The translations under genes were made by a program, and so were the position numbers. From Fluviicoccus keumensis (lineage in GTDB: Bacteria; Pseudomonadota; Gammaproteobacteria; Pseudomonadales; Moraxellaceae), in contig NZ_SHKX01000013.1 in NCBI RefSeq assembly GCF_004217445.1, positions 1-64,000 of the forward strand: DNA of 64,000 nt. The letters are read 5' to 3'. Numbering within the stretch: position 1 is the first letter of the stretch; the number at the start of each line of letters is the position of its first letter. Of the stretch, positions 52,403 through 60,995 are shown piece after piece. The notes beneath the pieces were generated by a model, which ran no database searches, was not told where the DNA came from, and was given only the letters and a program-made list of their open reading frames with translations.

Positions 52403-52900
52403 TTACCAGAACTTCCACCACCATTTCTTCTTGGTCATGGTCTGTTCCACTTCCTTGTTCCAGGTCTGGTATTGCTGCAGGTTCTGCGACTTGGCGAAGA
52501 ATTGGCCGAAGCGCTTGTCGCTTTCGTTGATGTGGTGAATCAGCCAGTTTTTCAGGAAATGCAGCAACTCGAACGTGATCGTCACATTTTCATAATCCAG
52601 CTTGTGCTGCAGGTCATGAATCTGCTTGATCAGGTCTTCGTGCTGCTGCTTGTGGATTTCCAGGCCGGGATAGTGCAGCACCCGCATCAGGCTTTCTTCC
52701 AGCAGGAAGTGGGTGCGGGTGTAGTCGGCCAGCTGGTCAAGGATCACGCGCGAGGCGGCCTTGCCGCGATGCTCGCGGATGGCGTGATGCAGTTGGTTGA
52801 GCAGATCCACCAGAACCTTGTGCTGTTCGTCGACTTCCTGGATGTTGACGTTGAAATCGTCAGACCAATGGAACAGGTCTTCAGCCGTTGCGGTGCTCAT
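52403..52900 (-). CDS. Bacteriohemerythrin
   Basis: The 165-residue protein is a single hemerythrin domain, a four-helix bundle with an oxygen-binding diiron centre. The ligands are visible: His in VDEQHKVLVDLLNQLHHAI, HFLLEESLM with the Glu, YPGLEIHKQQHEDL with two His, and LIHHINESDKRF. I start at ATG 52900 (MSTATAEDLFHW). The C-terminus ends in TKKKWWWKFW, a basic and aromatic tail unlike ordinary hemerythrins, which could bind membrane. It may serve O2 storage, delivery or sensing. It has no signalling domain. Confidence 0.92.
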   Translation of the reverse strand: MSTATAEDLFHWSDDFNVNIQEVDEQHKVLVDLLNQLHHAIREHRGKAASRVILDQLADYTRTHFLLEESLMRVLHYPGLEIHKQQHEDLIKQIHDLQHKLDYENVTITFELLHFLKNWLIHHINESDKRFGQFFAKSQNLQQYQTWNKEVEQTMTKKKWWWKFW

Positions 52901-53015
52901 GACGGGCCTCATAGGCGTATAAAGATTGTGGGATATCTAAATCCACATCATGAGTAATGTCAATTCGCAGCCGGGAATTTGTGAACCAGTCGACATCGAA
53001 TGGACAGAATACCAG

Positions 53016-53453
53016 CTACCCGTGCTGTCGGCGGAACAGCGGGATCGGCGACTGCGCAAACGTCCGCTTCACCCTCACCAGACCGTTTTCAAACTCCAGG
53101 ATATCCGCGCCGTACCAGGCCGGGGTGCGGCCCAGCGCCACACGCATGGCCCGGCTGCGCAGCTTGCTGAACAGATCGGCACCCGTTTCATCAAAATAAT
53201 GCTGGCACCACCAGGTCACCACGGCCGTTTGCTGCGCTTCATCCACAATCAGTTTGTCACCGATAAATTCGATGCGGCCCCAGGCCCGGCGGAACTGTGG
53301 CTCCAGCTCCTGCCAAATCGCGGGCTTGCCGCGGCAGATTTTGCCGTCAAAGGTGTGGTACTCCGCGTCGTCGGCAAACATGGCCATCGCGGCGTCAAGA
53401 TCTTCATGGGAAAAGGCGTCCACAAAACGGCGGACAGTATCGTGCAAGCTCAT
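53016..53453 (-). CDS. SnoaL-like / NTF2-like protein
   Basis: The 145-residue protein has the cone-shaped NTF2/SnoaL fold: TVRRFVDAFSHEDLDAAMAMFADDAEYHTFDGKICRGKPAIWQEL, then beta strands VTWWCQHYF and ILEFENGLVRVKRTF. Such proteins are small ligand-binding proteins or isomerases, and no function can be given from sequence. I start at ATG 53453 because GGAG stands 6 nt before it; an in-frame ATG at 53474 is less well placed. Confidence 0.75.
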   Translation of the reverse strand: MSLHDTVRRFVDAFSHEDLDAAMAMFADDAEYHTFDGKICRGKPAIWQELEPQFRRAWGRIEFIGDKLIVDEAQQTAVVTWWCQHYFDETGADLFSKLRSRAMRVALGRTPAWYGADILEFENGLVRVKRTFAQSPIPLFRRQHG

Positions 53454-53522
53454 GGCGGGCTCCGGAACAGTCATTGACGGCTAATGTCGCCGTCCCGGCA
53501 CGGGATTACCAGTGGAGTTCTG

Positions 53523-54080
53523 TCAGCCGACCCGCACCTCCACCGGCAGTTCGCGGATACGGGCGTCCAGCCGGGCATCGGCCAGCAGCGGCCACCACTC
53601 GTACAGCAGGATTTCCAGCGGCTTCCACATCGCCACCCAGCCGACAATCAGCAGGCCTTCGCTGAGGGTCTTGGTGCTGACGCCTTCATCCGGCAGCAGC
53701 AGGCGGAAGACGTTGCAGACCGCCAGGAACACCAGCCCCACCAGCAGGCTGCTGCGGCCCAGACGCAGCTTCTGCCGCACCCCGAACCGGGCTGCGCGTT
53801 CGCGGTAGCTGAAATAGTTGCGGATCGACTGATGGATCATGCCTTCCAGCCCTTCCTCGTGCGGGCCGGGAAAGTACACCACCAGCTTGACATGCGAATG
53901 GTCGTGCAGCTCGCGCACGGCGGACATGATGTAGGAGGCCGCGTCCGGATCCAGATCACGTTCGCGGAACGGCGACGGGTCCATCGAATTGAACAGCTGG
54001 TTGGTCTCGCTGAGCTTGATCTCGATCAGCGTCCACTCGCCTTCGCGGCGGTAGATACCGGACAACTGGTGCTTGGTCAT
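53523..54080 (-). CDS. Membrane protein of unknown function
   Basis: I do not recognise this 185-residue protein. The N-terminal half is soluble, with predicted strands and acidic residues (YRREGEWTLIEIKLSETNQLFNSMDPSPFRERDLDPDAASYIMSAVRELHDHSHVKLVVYF) and resembles no enzyme I know. Two hydrophobic segments follow (LLVGLVFLAVCNVFRLLL and LLIVGWVAMWKPLEILLY) before a basic C-terminus. Start ATG 54080 follows GGAAG; the longer frame to 54119 runs into the glyA terminator. It lies 69 bp before the NTF2-like gene on the same strand. Confidence 0.65.
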   Translation of the reverse strand: MTKHQLSGIYRREGEWTLIEIKLSETNQLFNSMDPSPFRERDLDPDAASYIMSAVRELHDHSHVKLVVYFPGPHEEGLEGMIHQSIRNYFSYRERAARFGVRQKLRLGRSSLLVGLVFLAVCNVFRLLLPDEGVSTKTLSEGLLIVGWVAMWKPLEILLYEWWPLLADARLDARIRELPVEVRVG

Positions 54081-54108
54081 CGCGCCGCTTCCGCCCTGAA
54101 TGCATGAA

Positions 54109-54134
54109 AAAAGGCGCACCGGAGTGCGCCTTTT
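54109..54134 (-). terminator. Intrinsic terminator of glyA
   Basis: AAAAGGCGCAC (54109-54119) pairs perfectly with GTGCGCCTTTT (54124-54134) around CGGA. On the minus strand the stem ends in TTTTTTC, 25 bp after the glyA stop. Confidence 0.88.
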
Positions 54135-54158
54135 CTTTTACCACATTCCGCCCGCCGA

Positions 54159-55412
54159 TCAGGCCGGGTAGACCGGGAATTGCTGGCAAATGGTGTGCAC
54201 CTGCTTGGCCACGCGCTCGATGACAGCTTCATCGGTGTGGGCGTCGAGGATGTCGCACATCCAGTGCGCCAGCTGCGCCACTTCCGCCTCGCCGAAGCCG
54301 CGGGTGGTGACGGCCGGGGTGCCGATACGGATGCCGGAGGTAACGAACGGCGAACGCGGGTCGTTGGGCACGGCGTTCTTGTTGACGGTGATGCCGGCCT
54401 TGCCCAGCGCAGCGTCCGCGTCCTTGCCGGTGATTTCACGACCGATCAGCGACACCAGAAACAGGTGGTTGTCGGTACCTTCGGAGACCACGTCATAGCC
54501 GCGGTTCATGAACACGGCGGCCATGGTGCGGGCGTTGGTGACGACCTGCTTCTGGTATTCCTTGAAGCCGGGCTGCATGGCTTCGAGGAAGCAGACAGCC
54601 TTGGCGGCGATGACGTGCATCAGCGGGCCGCCCTGGTTGCCGGGGAACACGGCGGAATTCAGCTTCTTCTCGATCTCCTCGTTCTTGCGCGCCAGGATCA
54701 GGCCGGAACGGGGACCGCGCAGGGTCTTGTGAGTGGTGGTGGTGGTGACGTCGGCAATCTGCACCGGGTTGGGGTAGACACCGGCGGCAACCAGACCGGC
54801 CACGTGCGCCATGTCGACCATCAGGTACGCGCCCACCTTGTCGGCGATTTCGCGGAAACGGTTCCAGTCCAGCACGCGGGAATAGGCGGAGAAACCGGCG
54901 ATGATCATCTTCGGCTTGTTCTCGACGGCCAGGCGCTCGACTTCGTCATAGTCGACTTCGCCGGTGACCGGGTTCAGGCCGTACTGGATGGCGTTGTAGG
55001 TCTTGCCGGAGAAGTTGACCTTGGCGCCGTGGGTCAGGTGGCCGCCGTGGGCCAGGCTCATGCCCAGCACGGTGTCGCCGGCGTTCAGCAGCGCCAGGAA
55101 CACGGCGCCGTTGGCTTGTGAGCCGGAGTGCGGCTGCACGTTGGCGTAGTCGGCGCCGAACAGCTCCTTGGCGCGCTCGATGGCCAGCGTTTCCACCACA
55201 TCCGCGAATTCGCAACCGCCGTAGTAGCGCTTGCCGGGATAGCCTTCCGCATACTTGTTGGTCAGCTTCGAACCCTGCGCCGCCATCACCATCGGCGAGC
55301 AGTAGTTTTCAGAGGCGATCAACTCGATGTGCGCTTCCTGGCGGGCGTCTTCGTTGGCGATGGCCTGGGCAAGCTGCGGATCGAACTGCGAAAGGGGAGT
55401 ATTACTGAACAT
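54159..55412 (-). CDS. glyA: Serine hydroxymethyltransferase
   Basis: GlyA is the PLP enzyme that converts serine and tetrahydrofolate to glycine and methylene-THF, the main one-carbon source. From ATG 55412 (MFSNTPLSQFDPQLAQAIANED) it has 417 residues, the standard length. Visible motifs are HIELIASENYCSPMVMAAQGSKLTNKYAEGYPGKRYYGG, DMAHVAGLVAAGVYPNP, and the PLP-lysine segment TTTTHKTLRGPRSG near 228. An in-frame extension to 55535 overlaps the divergent upstream region and is not credible. It is monocistronic, with a clear terminator. Confidence 0.98.
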   Translation of the reverse strand: MFSNTPLSQFDPQLAQAIANEDARQEAHIELIASENYCSPMVMAAQGSKLTNKYAEGYPGKRYYGGCEFADVVETLAIERAKELFGADYANVQPHSGSQANGAVFLALLNAGDTVLGMSLAHGGHLTHGAKVNFSGKTYNAIQYGLNPVTGEVDYDEVERLAVENKPKMIIAGFSAYSRVLDWNRFREIADKVGAYLMVDMAHVAGLVAAGVYPNPVQIADVTTTTTHKTLRGPRSGLILARKNEEIEKKLNSAVFPGNQGGPLMHVIAAKAVCFLEAMQPGFKEYQKQVVTNARTMAAVFMNRGYDVVSEGTDNHLFLVSLIGREITGKDADAALGKAGITVNKNAVPNDPRSPFVTSGIRIGTPAVTTRGFGEAEVAQLAHWMCDILDAHTDEAVIERVAKQVHTICQQFPVYPA

Positions 55413-55589
55413 GAAGGCTCTCACGACGGGGGCTGGCGGACAGAAGGCGCACATTTTACCATGATGAAACGTATCTGCGAGCGCGTTTTCACCCCCGCCC
55501 GCGACATCTCGCGCCAATCCGGAAAAAGCCGTCACATCGGGCCGGTCAAAAGCCTATACTTTGTGCATGAATTCGGCAGGACTCCTGTC

Positions 55590-56405
55590 ATGCGCCTCTT
55601 CCGACGACTCCACGGCCTGATCGCCGCCGCCCTGTGGGCGCTGGCGTCGGTGGCGTGCGCCGGCGAAGCGCCGCTGCATGTCTGCATTGACGAGAATCCT
55701 TGGCCGCCCTACTCCTTTCTCCAGGAAACCGCGCCCGGTTCGCCGCCCGTACTCAAGGGCTTCACGGTCGACCTGGCCTCCACCGCGCTGCAATCCCTGG
55801 GGCAACCGTTCACCATCGCCCGGCTGCCGTGGGCGGAAGTGCATCGCCGCGCGCGCATCACCTCCGCCGACGAGCGCTGCGACATGATCTGGGACATCAG
55901 CGCCACTCCCGAGCGCGAGGAATACCTCTACTTCACCGACCCGATCTACAAGCTGCACTACACGCTGATGTACGCACAAACCCGCTTCCCGCGCAGCGCA
56001 CCGATCCGGCAAATGACTGATCTGAAAGGCTGGAAGACCTGCGGCGTCAAGGACTACAACTACGGCAACCTGCCCGCGCAACTGACGCTGCAACGCGCCG
56101 ATTCCATCCAGGATGCGCTAAACAAGCTGCAGCGCAAGGAATGCGACTTCCTGCTGATCGAGGCGTCGGTGATGGAGCGCGGCAAGGCGATGGGATTGTA
56201 CAAGTCCGCGCCGTTGGGCTGCGTGGAACTGGGCGGGATGAGCAAGTCGTACCGGCTGGCGGTGTCGCGGCAGGCCGACAACGCCACAGTGCTGTTCGCG
56301 AATGTGAAGAAGATTCTGGACCGGCTGCGGCGCAGCGGCGCGCAAGCCGATCTGGCGCGGCAGTATCAGGTGGCCACCCCCGATTGCCGCGAAAAACTGG
56401 ATTAG
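55590..56405 (+). CDS. Periplasmic extracellular solute-binding protein, family 3 type
   Basis: The 271-residue protein has a signal peptide ending near ACA and a family-3 (amino-acid type) binding-protein fold: PLHVCIDENPWPPYSFLQE, LKGFTVDLASTALQSLGQPFTIARLPWAEVHRR, WDISATPEREEYLYFTDPIY, QMTDLKGWKTCGVKDYNYG. No ABC permease or ATPase gene is adjacent, so it may be an orphan binding protein or sensor. I start at ATG 55590 after AGGA, at the first residue of the signal peptide; the upstream open frame overlaps glyA. Confidence 0.82.
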   Translation: MRLFRRLHGLIAAALWALASVACAGEAPLHVCIDENPWPPYSFLQETAPGSPPVLKGFTVDLASTALQSLGQPFTIARLPWAEVHRRARITSADERCDMIWDISATPEREEYLYFTDPIYKLHYTLMYAQTRFPRSAPIRQMTDLKGWKTCGVKDYNYGNLPAQLTLQRADSIQDALNKLQRKECDFLLIEASVMERGKAMGLYKSAPLGCVELGGMSKSYRLAVSRQADNATVLFANVKKILDRLRRSGAQADLARQYQVATPDCREKLD

Positions 56406-56408
56406 CCC

Positions 56409-56909
56409 TCAGCCCCCGGCCGCCACGCGGCGGGCGCCGCTCCAGGCCGCCTGCCAGTACGGCAGCGACAGGTTTTCCACCCGCACCGCGCCGCCGCGCG
56501 CCGGGGCATGGATGAACTGGCCGTCGCCGACATAAATGCCGACATGATTGACCCGCGACTGCCGCCCGATCTGGAAGAACACCAGGTCGCCGGGCTTCAG
56601 CGCTTCCCGCGAGACCGGTTGCCAGCCCGCACGGTACATCTCGTCCGAGGAACGCTCCGGCAGGGATAAACCGTTCTCCAGCAGCACATAACGCACAAAA
56701 CCGCTGCAATCAAAACCTTCAGACGGCGAAGTGCCGCCGGGGGTGTACGGCGTACCCATCAAGCCGTAAGCGGAGATCAGCATCTCCTCACCGGTCACAT
56801 GCAACAGCGCGGCATGCGGCATGCTAGCGCGGGTGGTGGCGCAGCCGAACAGGGTCAGGACCGTCAGCAGCAGCACGGCAAATCGGGGGGTCATCCGGTG
56901 GAAATTCAT
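56409..56909 (-). CDS. NlpC/P60 family lipoprotein peptidase
   Basis: The 166-residue protein has a lipoprotein signal (LFGC, Cys23) and an NlpC/P60 domain with catalytic Cys68 (GFDCSGFVRYV), His near 117 (VNHVGIYVGDG) and a third His near 130 (FIHAP). Such enzymes cut D-Glu-mDAP bonds in peptidoglycan stem peptides; this one resembles small Spr/YdhO-type proteins. It is convergent with the solute-binding protein gene (3 bp between stops) and divergent from ettA. Confidence 0.9.
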   Translation of the reverse strand: MNFHRMTPRFAVLLLTVLTLFGCATTRASMPHAALLHVTGEEMLISAYGLMGTPYTPGGTSPSEGFDCSGFVRYVLLENGLSLPERSSDEMYRAGWQPVSREALKPGDLVFFQIGRQSRVNHVGIYVGDGQFIHAPARGGAVRVENLSLPYWQAAWSGARRVAAGG

Positions 56910-57106
56910 CGGGAAATCGTCACTTTTTCGTTCGTCTGCCCTGAAACTACCGGATTGACAGACGGGAAGTTAACCCGTTGGCGCCCTCCGACTGTAAGCA
57001 AACATGTCACAAACGCCGGGAATCCCCGTCGGAAAACTGCGGATTGAGAACGGTTAGGAGTATACTGTGCGCCATTTTTACAGCACCACCACAGGTCGTA
57101 TTCCCC

Positions 57107-58768
57107 ATGGCGCAATACATCTACACGATGAACCGCGTTTCCAAGCTCGTGCCGCCGAAACGTGAAATCCTCAAGGACATCTCCCTTTCCTTCTTCCCCG
57201 GCGCCAAGATCGGCGTGCTCGGCCTGAACGGCGCGGGCAAGTCGACGCTGCTGCGCATCATGGCCGGCGTCGACAAGGACTTCCAGGGCGAAGCCCGCGC
57301 CCAGACCGGCATCAAGATCGGCTATCTGGAACAGGAGCCGCAACTCGATCCCAACAAGGACGTGCGCGGCAACGTGGAAGACGGCGTGCGCGAAGCGCTG
57401 GACGCCCTGAAGCGCCTGGACGAAGTGTTCGCCGAATACGCCATGGAAGACGCCGACTTCGACAAGCTGGCCGCCGAACAGGAAAAGCTGGAAGGCATCA
57501 TCCAGGCCTGGGACGCCCACAACCTCGACAACCAGCTGGAACAGGCCGCCGACGCGCTGCGCCTGCCGGAATGGGATGCCGACGTCACCAAGCTGTCCGG
57601 CGGTGAGCGTCGCCGTGTCGCCCTGTGCCGCCTGCTGCTGTCCAAGCCCGACATGCTGCTGCTGGACGAGCCGACCAACCACTTGGACGCCGAATCCGTG
57701 TCCTGGCTGGAACGCTTCCTGAAGGACTTCCCCGGCACCATCGTCGCCATCACCCACGACCGCTACTTCCTCGACAACGTCGCGGACTGGATCCTGGAGC
57801 TCGACCGCGGCTACGGCATTCCCTATGAAGGCAACTACTCCTCCTGGCTGAAGCAGAAGACCGCCCGCCTGGAACTGGAAGAGAAGCAGGAAGAAGCCCA
57901 CTACAAGGCCCTGAAGCGCGAAACCGAATGGGTTCAACAGAACGCGAAGGCCCGCCAGGCCAAGAGCAAGGCGCGTCTGGCGGCCTATGAAGAGCTGTCC
58001 AGCAAGGAGTTCCAGAAGCGTAACGAAACGCAGGAACTGTACATTCCGCCCGGACCGCGTCTAGGCGACCTGGTGGTGGACGTGCGCGGCATCAGCAAGG
58101 GCTTTGAAGACCGCCTGCTGTACGAAAACGTCAGCTTCACCGTGCCCAAGGGCGCCATTGTCGGCATCGTCGGCCCCAACGGCGCGGGCAAGACCACGCT
58201 GTTCCGCATGATCACCGGCGAACAGAAGCCCGATACCGGCGAAGTCATTGTCGGCGAGACCGTCAAGATCGCCTACATCGGCCAGATCCGCGACAACCTC
58301 GACAACAACAAGACCGTCTGGGAAGAGGTCTCCGGCGGCCTCGACATCCTCAAGGTCGGCGACTTTGAAATGCCGTCGCGCGCCTATATCGGCCGCTTCA
58401 ACTTCAAGGGCAGCGACCAGCAGAAGCGCGTCGGCGAACTGTCCGGCGGTGAGCGCAACCGTCTGCAACTGGCGAAGATCCTGCAGGCCGGTGCCAACGT
58501 CATCCTGCTCGACGAACCGTCCAACGACCTGGACGTGGAAACCCTGCGCGCCCTGGAAGACGCCATCCTCACCTTCCCCGGCGTGGTCATGTGCGTGTCC
58601 CACGATCGCTGGTTCCTCGACCGAATCGCCACCCACATCCTCGCCTTTGAAGGCGATGAAGTGGAATGGTTTGATGGCAACTACACCGAGTTCGAAGCCT
58701 GGCGGCGTTCCAAGCTGGGCAAGGACGCGGGTCCGCACCGGATCAAGTACAAGAAGATCGGCGGCTGA
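57107..58768 (+). CDS. ettA: Energy-dependent translational throttle protein EttA
   Basis: EttA is an ABC-F ATPase that binds the ribosomal E site and gates the first elongation step according to the ATP/ADP ratio. The 553-residue protein has two ABC modules: Walker A GLNGAGKST near residue 39 and GPNGAGKTT near 350, LSGGE signatures in both, and DEPTNHLD in the first against DEPSNDLD in the second. The linker carries the basic P-site tRNA-interaction motif. Start ATG 57107 gives the conserved MAQYIYTMNRVSK. TATACT at 57061-57066 is a probable -10 box without a clear -35. Confidence 0.96.
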   Translation: MAQYIYTMNRVSKLVPPKREILKDISLSFFPGAKIGVLGLNGAGKSTLLRIMAGVDKDFQGEARAQTGIKIGYLEQEPQLDPNKDVRGNVEDGVREALDALKRLDEVFAEYAMEDADFDKLAAEQEKLEGIIQAWDAHNLDNQLEQAADALRLPEWDADVTKLSGGERRRVALCRLLLSKPDMLLLDEPTNHLDAESVSWLERFLKDFPGTIVAITHDRYFLDNVADWILELDRGYGIPYEGNYSSWLKQKTARLELEEKQEEAHYKALKRETEWVQQNAKARQAKSKARLAAYEELSSKEFQKRNETQELYIPPGPRLGDLVVDVRGISKGFEDRLLYENVSFTVPKGAIVGIVGPNGAGKTTLFRMITGEQKPDTGEVIVGETVKIAYIGQIRDNLDNNKTVWEEVSGGLDILKVGDFEMPSRAYIGRFNFKGSDQQKRVGELSGGERNRLQLAKILQAGANVILLDEPSNDLDVETLRALEDAILTFPGVVMCVSHDRWFLDRIATHILAFEGDEVEWFDGNYTEFEAWRRSKLGKDAGPHRIKYKKIGG

Positions 58769-58778
58769 TTGCCGTCAG

Positions 58779-58816
58779 CCATGAAAAACGGACGCTTCGG
58801 CGTCCGTTTTTCATGG
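58779..58816 (+). terminator. Intrinsic terminator of ettA
   Basis: A perfect 17-bp stem (58779-58795 with 58800-58816) around TTCG includes TTTTT in its descending arm. It shares CCATGAAAAACGG and CCGTTTTTCATGG with the terminator at 52351. Confidence 0.9.
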
Positions 58817-58919
58817 TGCATTGACCGCCGTGACCGTGACCGCCCGGTCAGGCGCATTGTCAGCCCACGCGAATCCGTGCAATCTCAGCCCACTTCCCGT
58901 TCTCCCCCGCGAGACAGCC

Positions 58920-59717
58920 ATGACCGACCTCGTCCAGATCATCACCCACCCCGGCCACGTGGTGGAAGTCCGCCTCAACCGCCCCGACAAGCGCAACGCC
59001 ATGAGCTTCGCCCTGCTGCGCGAACTGCTGCGCGTGGGCGAGGAACTGAAGGAACAACGCGACGTCCGCGCCGTGCTGCTGACCGGCGAAGGCACCAGCT
59101 TCAGCGCCGGCATCGACCTGAACGACCTGCAAAGCCCCAAGAACTCCCTGACCGCGATGTGGGAACTGAGCCGTCCCGGCCCCAACCTCTTCCAGCGCGT
59201 CTTCCTGGTCTGGCGCGACCTGCCGGTGCCGGTCATCGCCGTCATCCACGGCCACTGCTTCGGCGCGGGCATGCAACTCGCCCTCGGCGCCGACTTCCGC
59301 ATCGCCACTCCCGACGCGCAACTGGCCATCATGGAAGCCCGCTGGGGCCTGGTGCCCGACATGGCCGCCAGCGTCACCCTGCGCGGCCTGATCGGCCTGG
59401 ACATGGCCAAAGAGCTGACCATGACCGCCCGCATCATCAACGGCATCGACGCCAAGAACATCGGCCTGATCAGCCACACCAGCGACGACCCCATGGGCAA
59501 AGCCCTCGACCTCGCCGCCGAAATCGGCAGCCGCTCCCCTGACGCCGTCGTCGCCGCCAAACGCGTCCTCAACGCCATGGTCAGCGAAAGCGACGCCGAA
59601 ACCCTGGCGCTGGAAAAGAAATGGCAACGGCGGCTACTGCTGGGCAAGAACTTCCGCATTGCCGGCAAACGCGCGAAGCAACCGGAATTGGGGTATGTGG
59701 AGAGGCAGTTTGACTAA
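58920..59717 (+). CDS. Enoyl-CoA hydratase/isomerase (crotonase) family protein
   Basis: The 265-residue protein has the crotonase fold: VRLNRPDKRNAMSFALL, the first oxyanion-hole segment GTSFSAGIDLNDL, and the second with HGHCFGAGMQLALGADFRIATPDAQLAIMEARWGLVPDM. The Glu in MEAR and the Asp in VPDM are at the positions of the acid/base residues in delta3,5-delta2,4-dienoyl-CoA isomerases and hydratases, so the exact reaction is open. No other beta-oxidation genes are adjacent. I start at ATG 58920; the longer frame runs back into the ettA terminator. Confidence 0.88.
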   Translation: MTDLVQIITHPGHVVEVRLNRPDKRNAMSFALLRELLRVGEELKEQRDVRAVLLTGEGTSFSAGIDLNDLQSPKNSLTAMWELSRPGPNLFQRVFLVWRDLPVPVIAVIHGHCFGAGMQLALGADFRIATPDAQLAIMEARWGLVPDMAASVTLRGLIGLDMAKELTMTARIINGIDAKNIGLISHTSDDPMGKALDLAAEIGSRSPDAVVAAKRVLNAMVSESDAETLALEKKWQRRLLLGKNFRIAGKRAKQPELGYVERQFD

Positions 59718-60017
59718 CGCCCCCACTGAAGGCGGTCCGCAGCCAACTGTCTGAGCAGCGGACCGGACAACGAAGAGACGTAAGCGGAGAACATTGGACA
59801 GCGAACTGGCGGCCCGCGAGTTTTGGCGAAGGACGCGGTTTTGCTTCCTTTTGCCAAGACAAAAGGAAGGCCCGCGGCAGGCGGATGATCTCTATAACAA
59901 GAACAGCTTGTCGAGCTCAAGCCCAACCTACATTCGGCATTGGGAAAGAACGTGTTCGGCGAATAACCCCCCAGCCCTGCGGGCAGCCCCCCTGTTCCAC
60001 AGGAGGGCGTAACCGCC
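59718..60017. repeat. 300-bp non-coding stretch with several inverted repeats
   Basis: No gene is visible between the two convergent genes. It holds CGGTCCGC/GCGGACCG (59733-59740 with 59758-59765), CTTCCTTTT/AAAAGGAAG around GCCAAGAC (59844-59852 with 59861-59869), and a GC-rich hairpin CCTGT/ACAGG at about 59992-60004. The pattern looks like an extragenic repeat unit rather than one terminator; whether it recurs in the genome cannot be seen here. Confidence 0.45.
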
Positions 60018-60893
60018 TCAGCGTGAAAATACCTGCTTCCCCCGCATCGGCATCACCACCGCCCTCACCCCCTCCGCCTCGATCTCCCGCACCATCCCCG
60101 CCAGATCCACCCCCGGAATCTGCTCCGGCTCCGCCTCGAACGGGGTAAACATCGTGTCCCAATGGCAAGGCACAATCCACTTCGGCTTCAGCAAGGCCAC
60201 CACTTCCTTGACGTAATCCGGCCGGTGCTTGCGCCCGATCGCACACAGGCACACCACATCGGCCTGAATGCCCTGCAACTCCGCCGGGATGAAATCCGCC
60301 GAATCGATATGCACAATCTTCAGCGACCCGGTATCCACCAGCCAGTTCAGCACCTGCCCGTGCTTCAACTGATGAAAGCGCGGCGGCCAGGGCGGCGGCG
60401 TCAGCATGTCGCCCGGCAGCGGCACCCGCCCGAAAATCGCCTTGCCGTGGATCGATGGCAAGCCGCGCACCGTCCACTCGCCACAGGCGATGTCCTCACG
60501 CCCGTGCGTCTCCACCAATTGCGACTCCGGCAAGCCCGCCGCCCGCCCGACATTGCAGGCCGCCACCGAGCCGATCAGCCGCGCGCCGGTCAGCTTGCAC
60601 AGCGCGGGCGCATCCAGAATGTGGTCGTAATGCGCATGCCCGATCAGCACATCATCCGCATGAGGAATATGCTTCCGGATCAAGCCCGGCTGCACATGCA
60701 ATGGCTTGGTCAGCGTATCCAGGATATTGGCGCGGCTGAGATACGGATCCAGCACCACGGTGCGTTGCGGCGTCTTCAGCACGAAACCGGACGTGCCCAG
60801 ATAGGTCATCTCCAGCCCGCCCTCAGCGGCCGGCAGCGGCGCGCTGTACAGGGAAGCCTGGGGTGCGGTCAGGCCCAGCCATTTTTTCAGCAT
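60018..60893 (-). CDS. Metallo-beta-lactamase fold hydrolase
   Basis: The 291-residue protein has the MBL fold of the UlaG/YtkL and NAPE-PLD-like group: TYLGTSGFVLKTPQRTVVLDPYLSR, the metal motif GHAHYDHILDAP (HxHxDH), GVAACNVG-like region, IHIDSADF, and WIVPCHWDTMFTPF. The substrate is unknown; related enzymes act on ascorbate lactone or phospholipid-type amides. I start at ATG 60893 (MLKKWLGL), since the longer frame overlaps the divergent dehydrogenase gene. It has no signal peptide. Confidence 0.85.
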   Translation of the reverse strand: MLKKWLGLTAPQASLYSAPLPAAEGGLEMTYLGTSGFVLKTPQRTVVLDPYLSRANILDTLTKPLHVQPGLIRKHIPHADDVLIGHAHYDHILDAPALCKLTGARLIGSVAACNVGRAAGLPESQLVETHGREDIACGEWTVRGLPSIHGKAIFGRVPLPGDMLTPPPWPPRFHQLKHGQVLNWLVDTGSLKIVHIDSADFIPAELQGIQADVVCLCAIGRKHRPDYVKEVVALLKPKWIVPCHWDTMFTPFEAEPEQIPGVDLAGMVREIEAEGVRAVVMPMRGKQVFSR

Positions 60894-60995
60894 GTCGATC
60901 CTCGGGAATCCGGTGGTTATCTTTCCATCATCGCCCTTTGTGATGACCGCTGCAAGGCAGGTAGAATCGCCGCTCAAACCGCACCGGAGCAAGCT

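Noticed and set aside
54180..55121. Open frame opposite glyA
   Set aside because: It mirrors a universally conserved enzyme gene and has a low-complexity Gly/His/Val composition.
55128..55589. N-terminal extension of the solute-binding protein
   Set aside because: It overlaps glyA on the other strand; the signal peptide begins at ATG 55590 with an SD.
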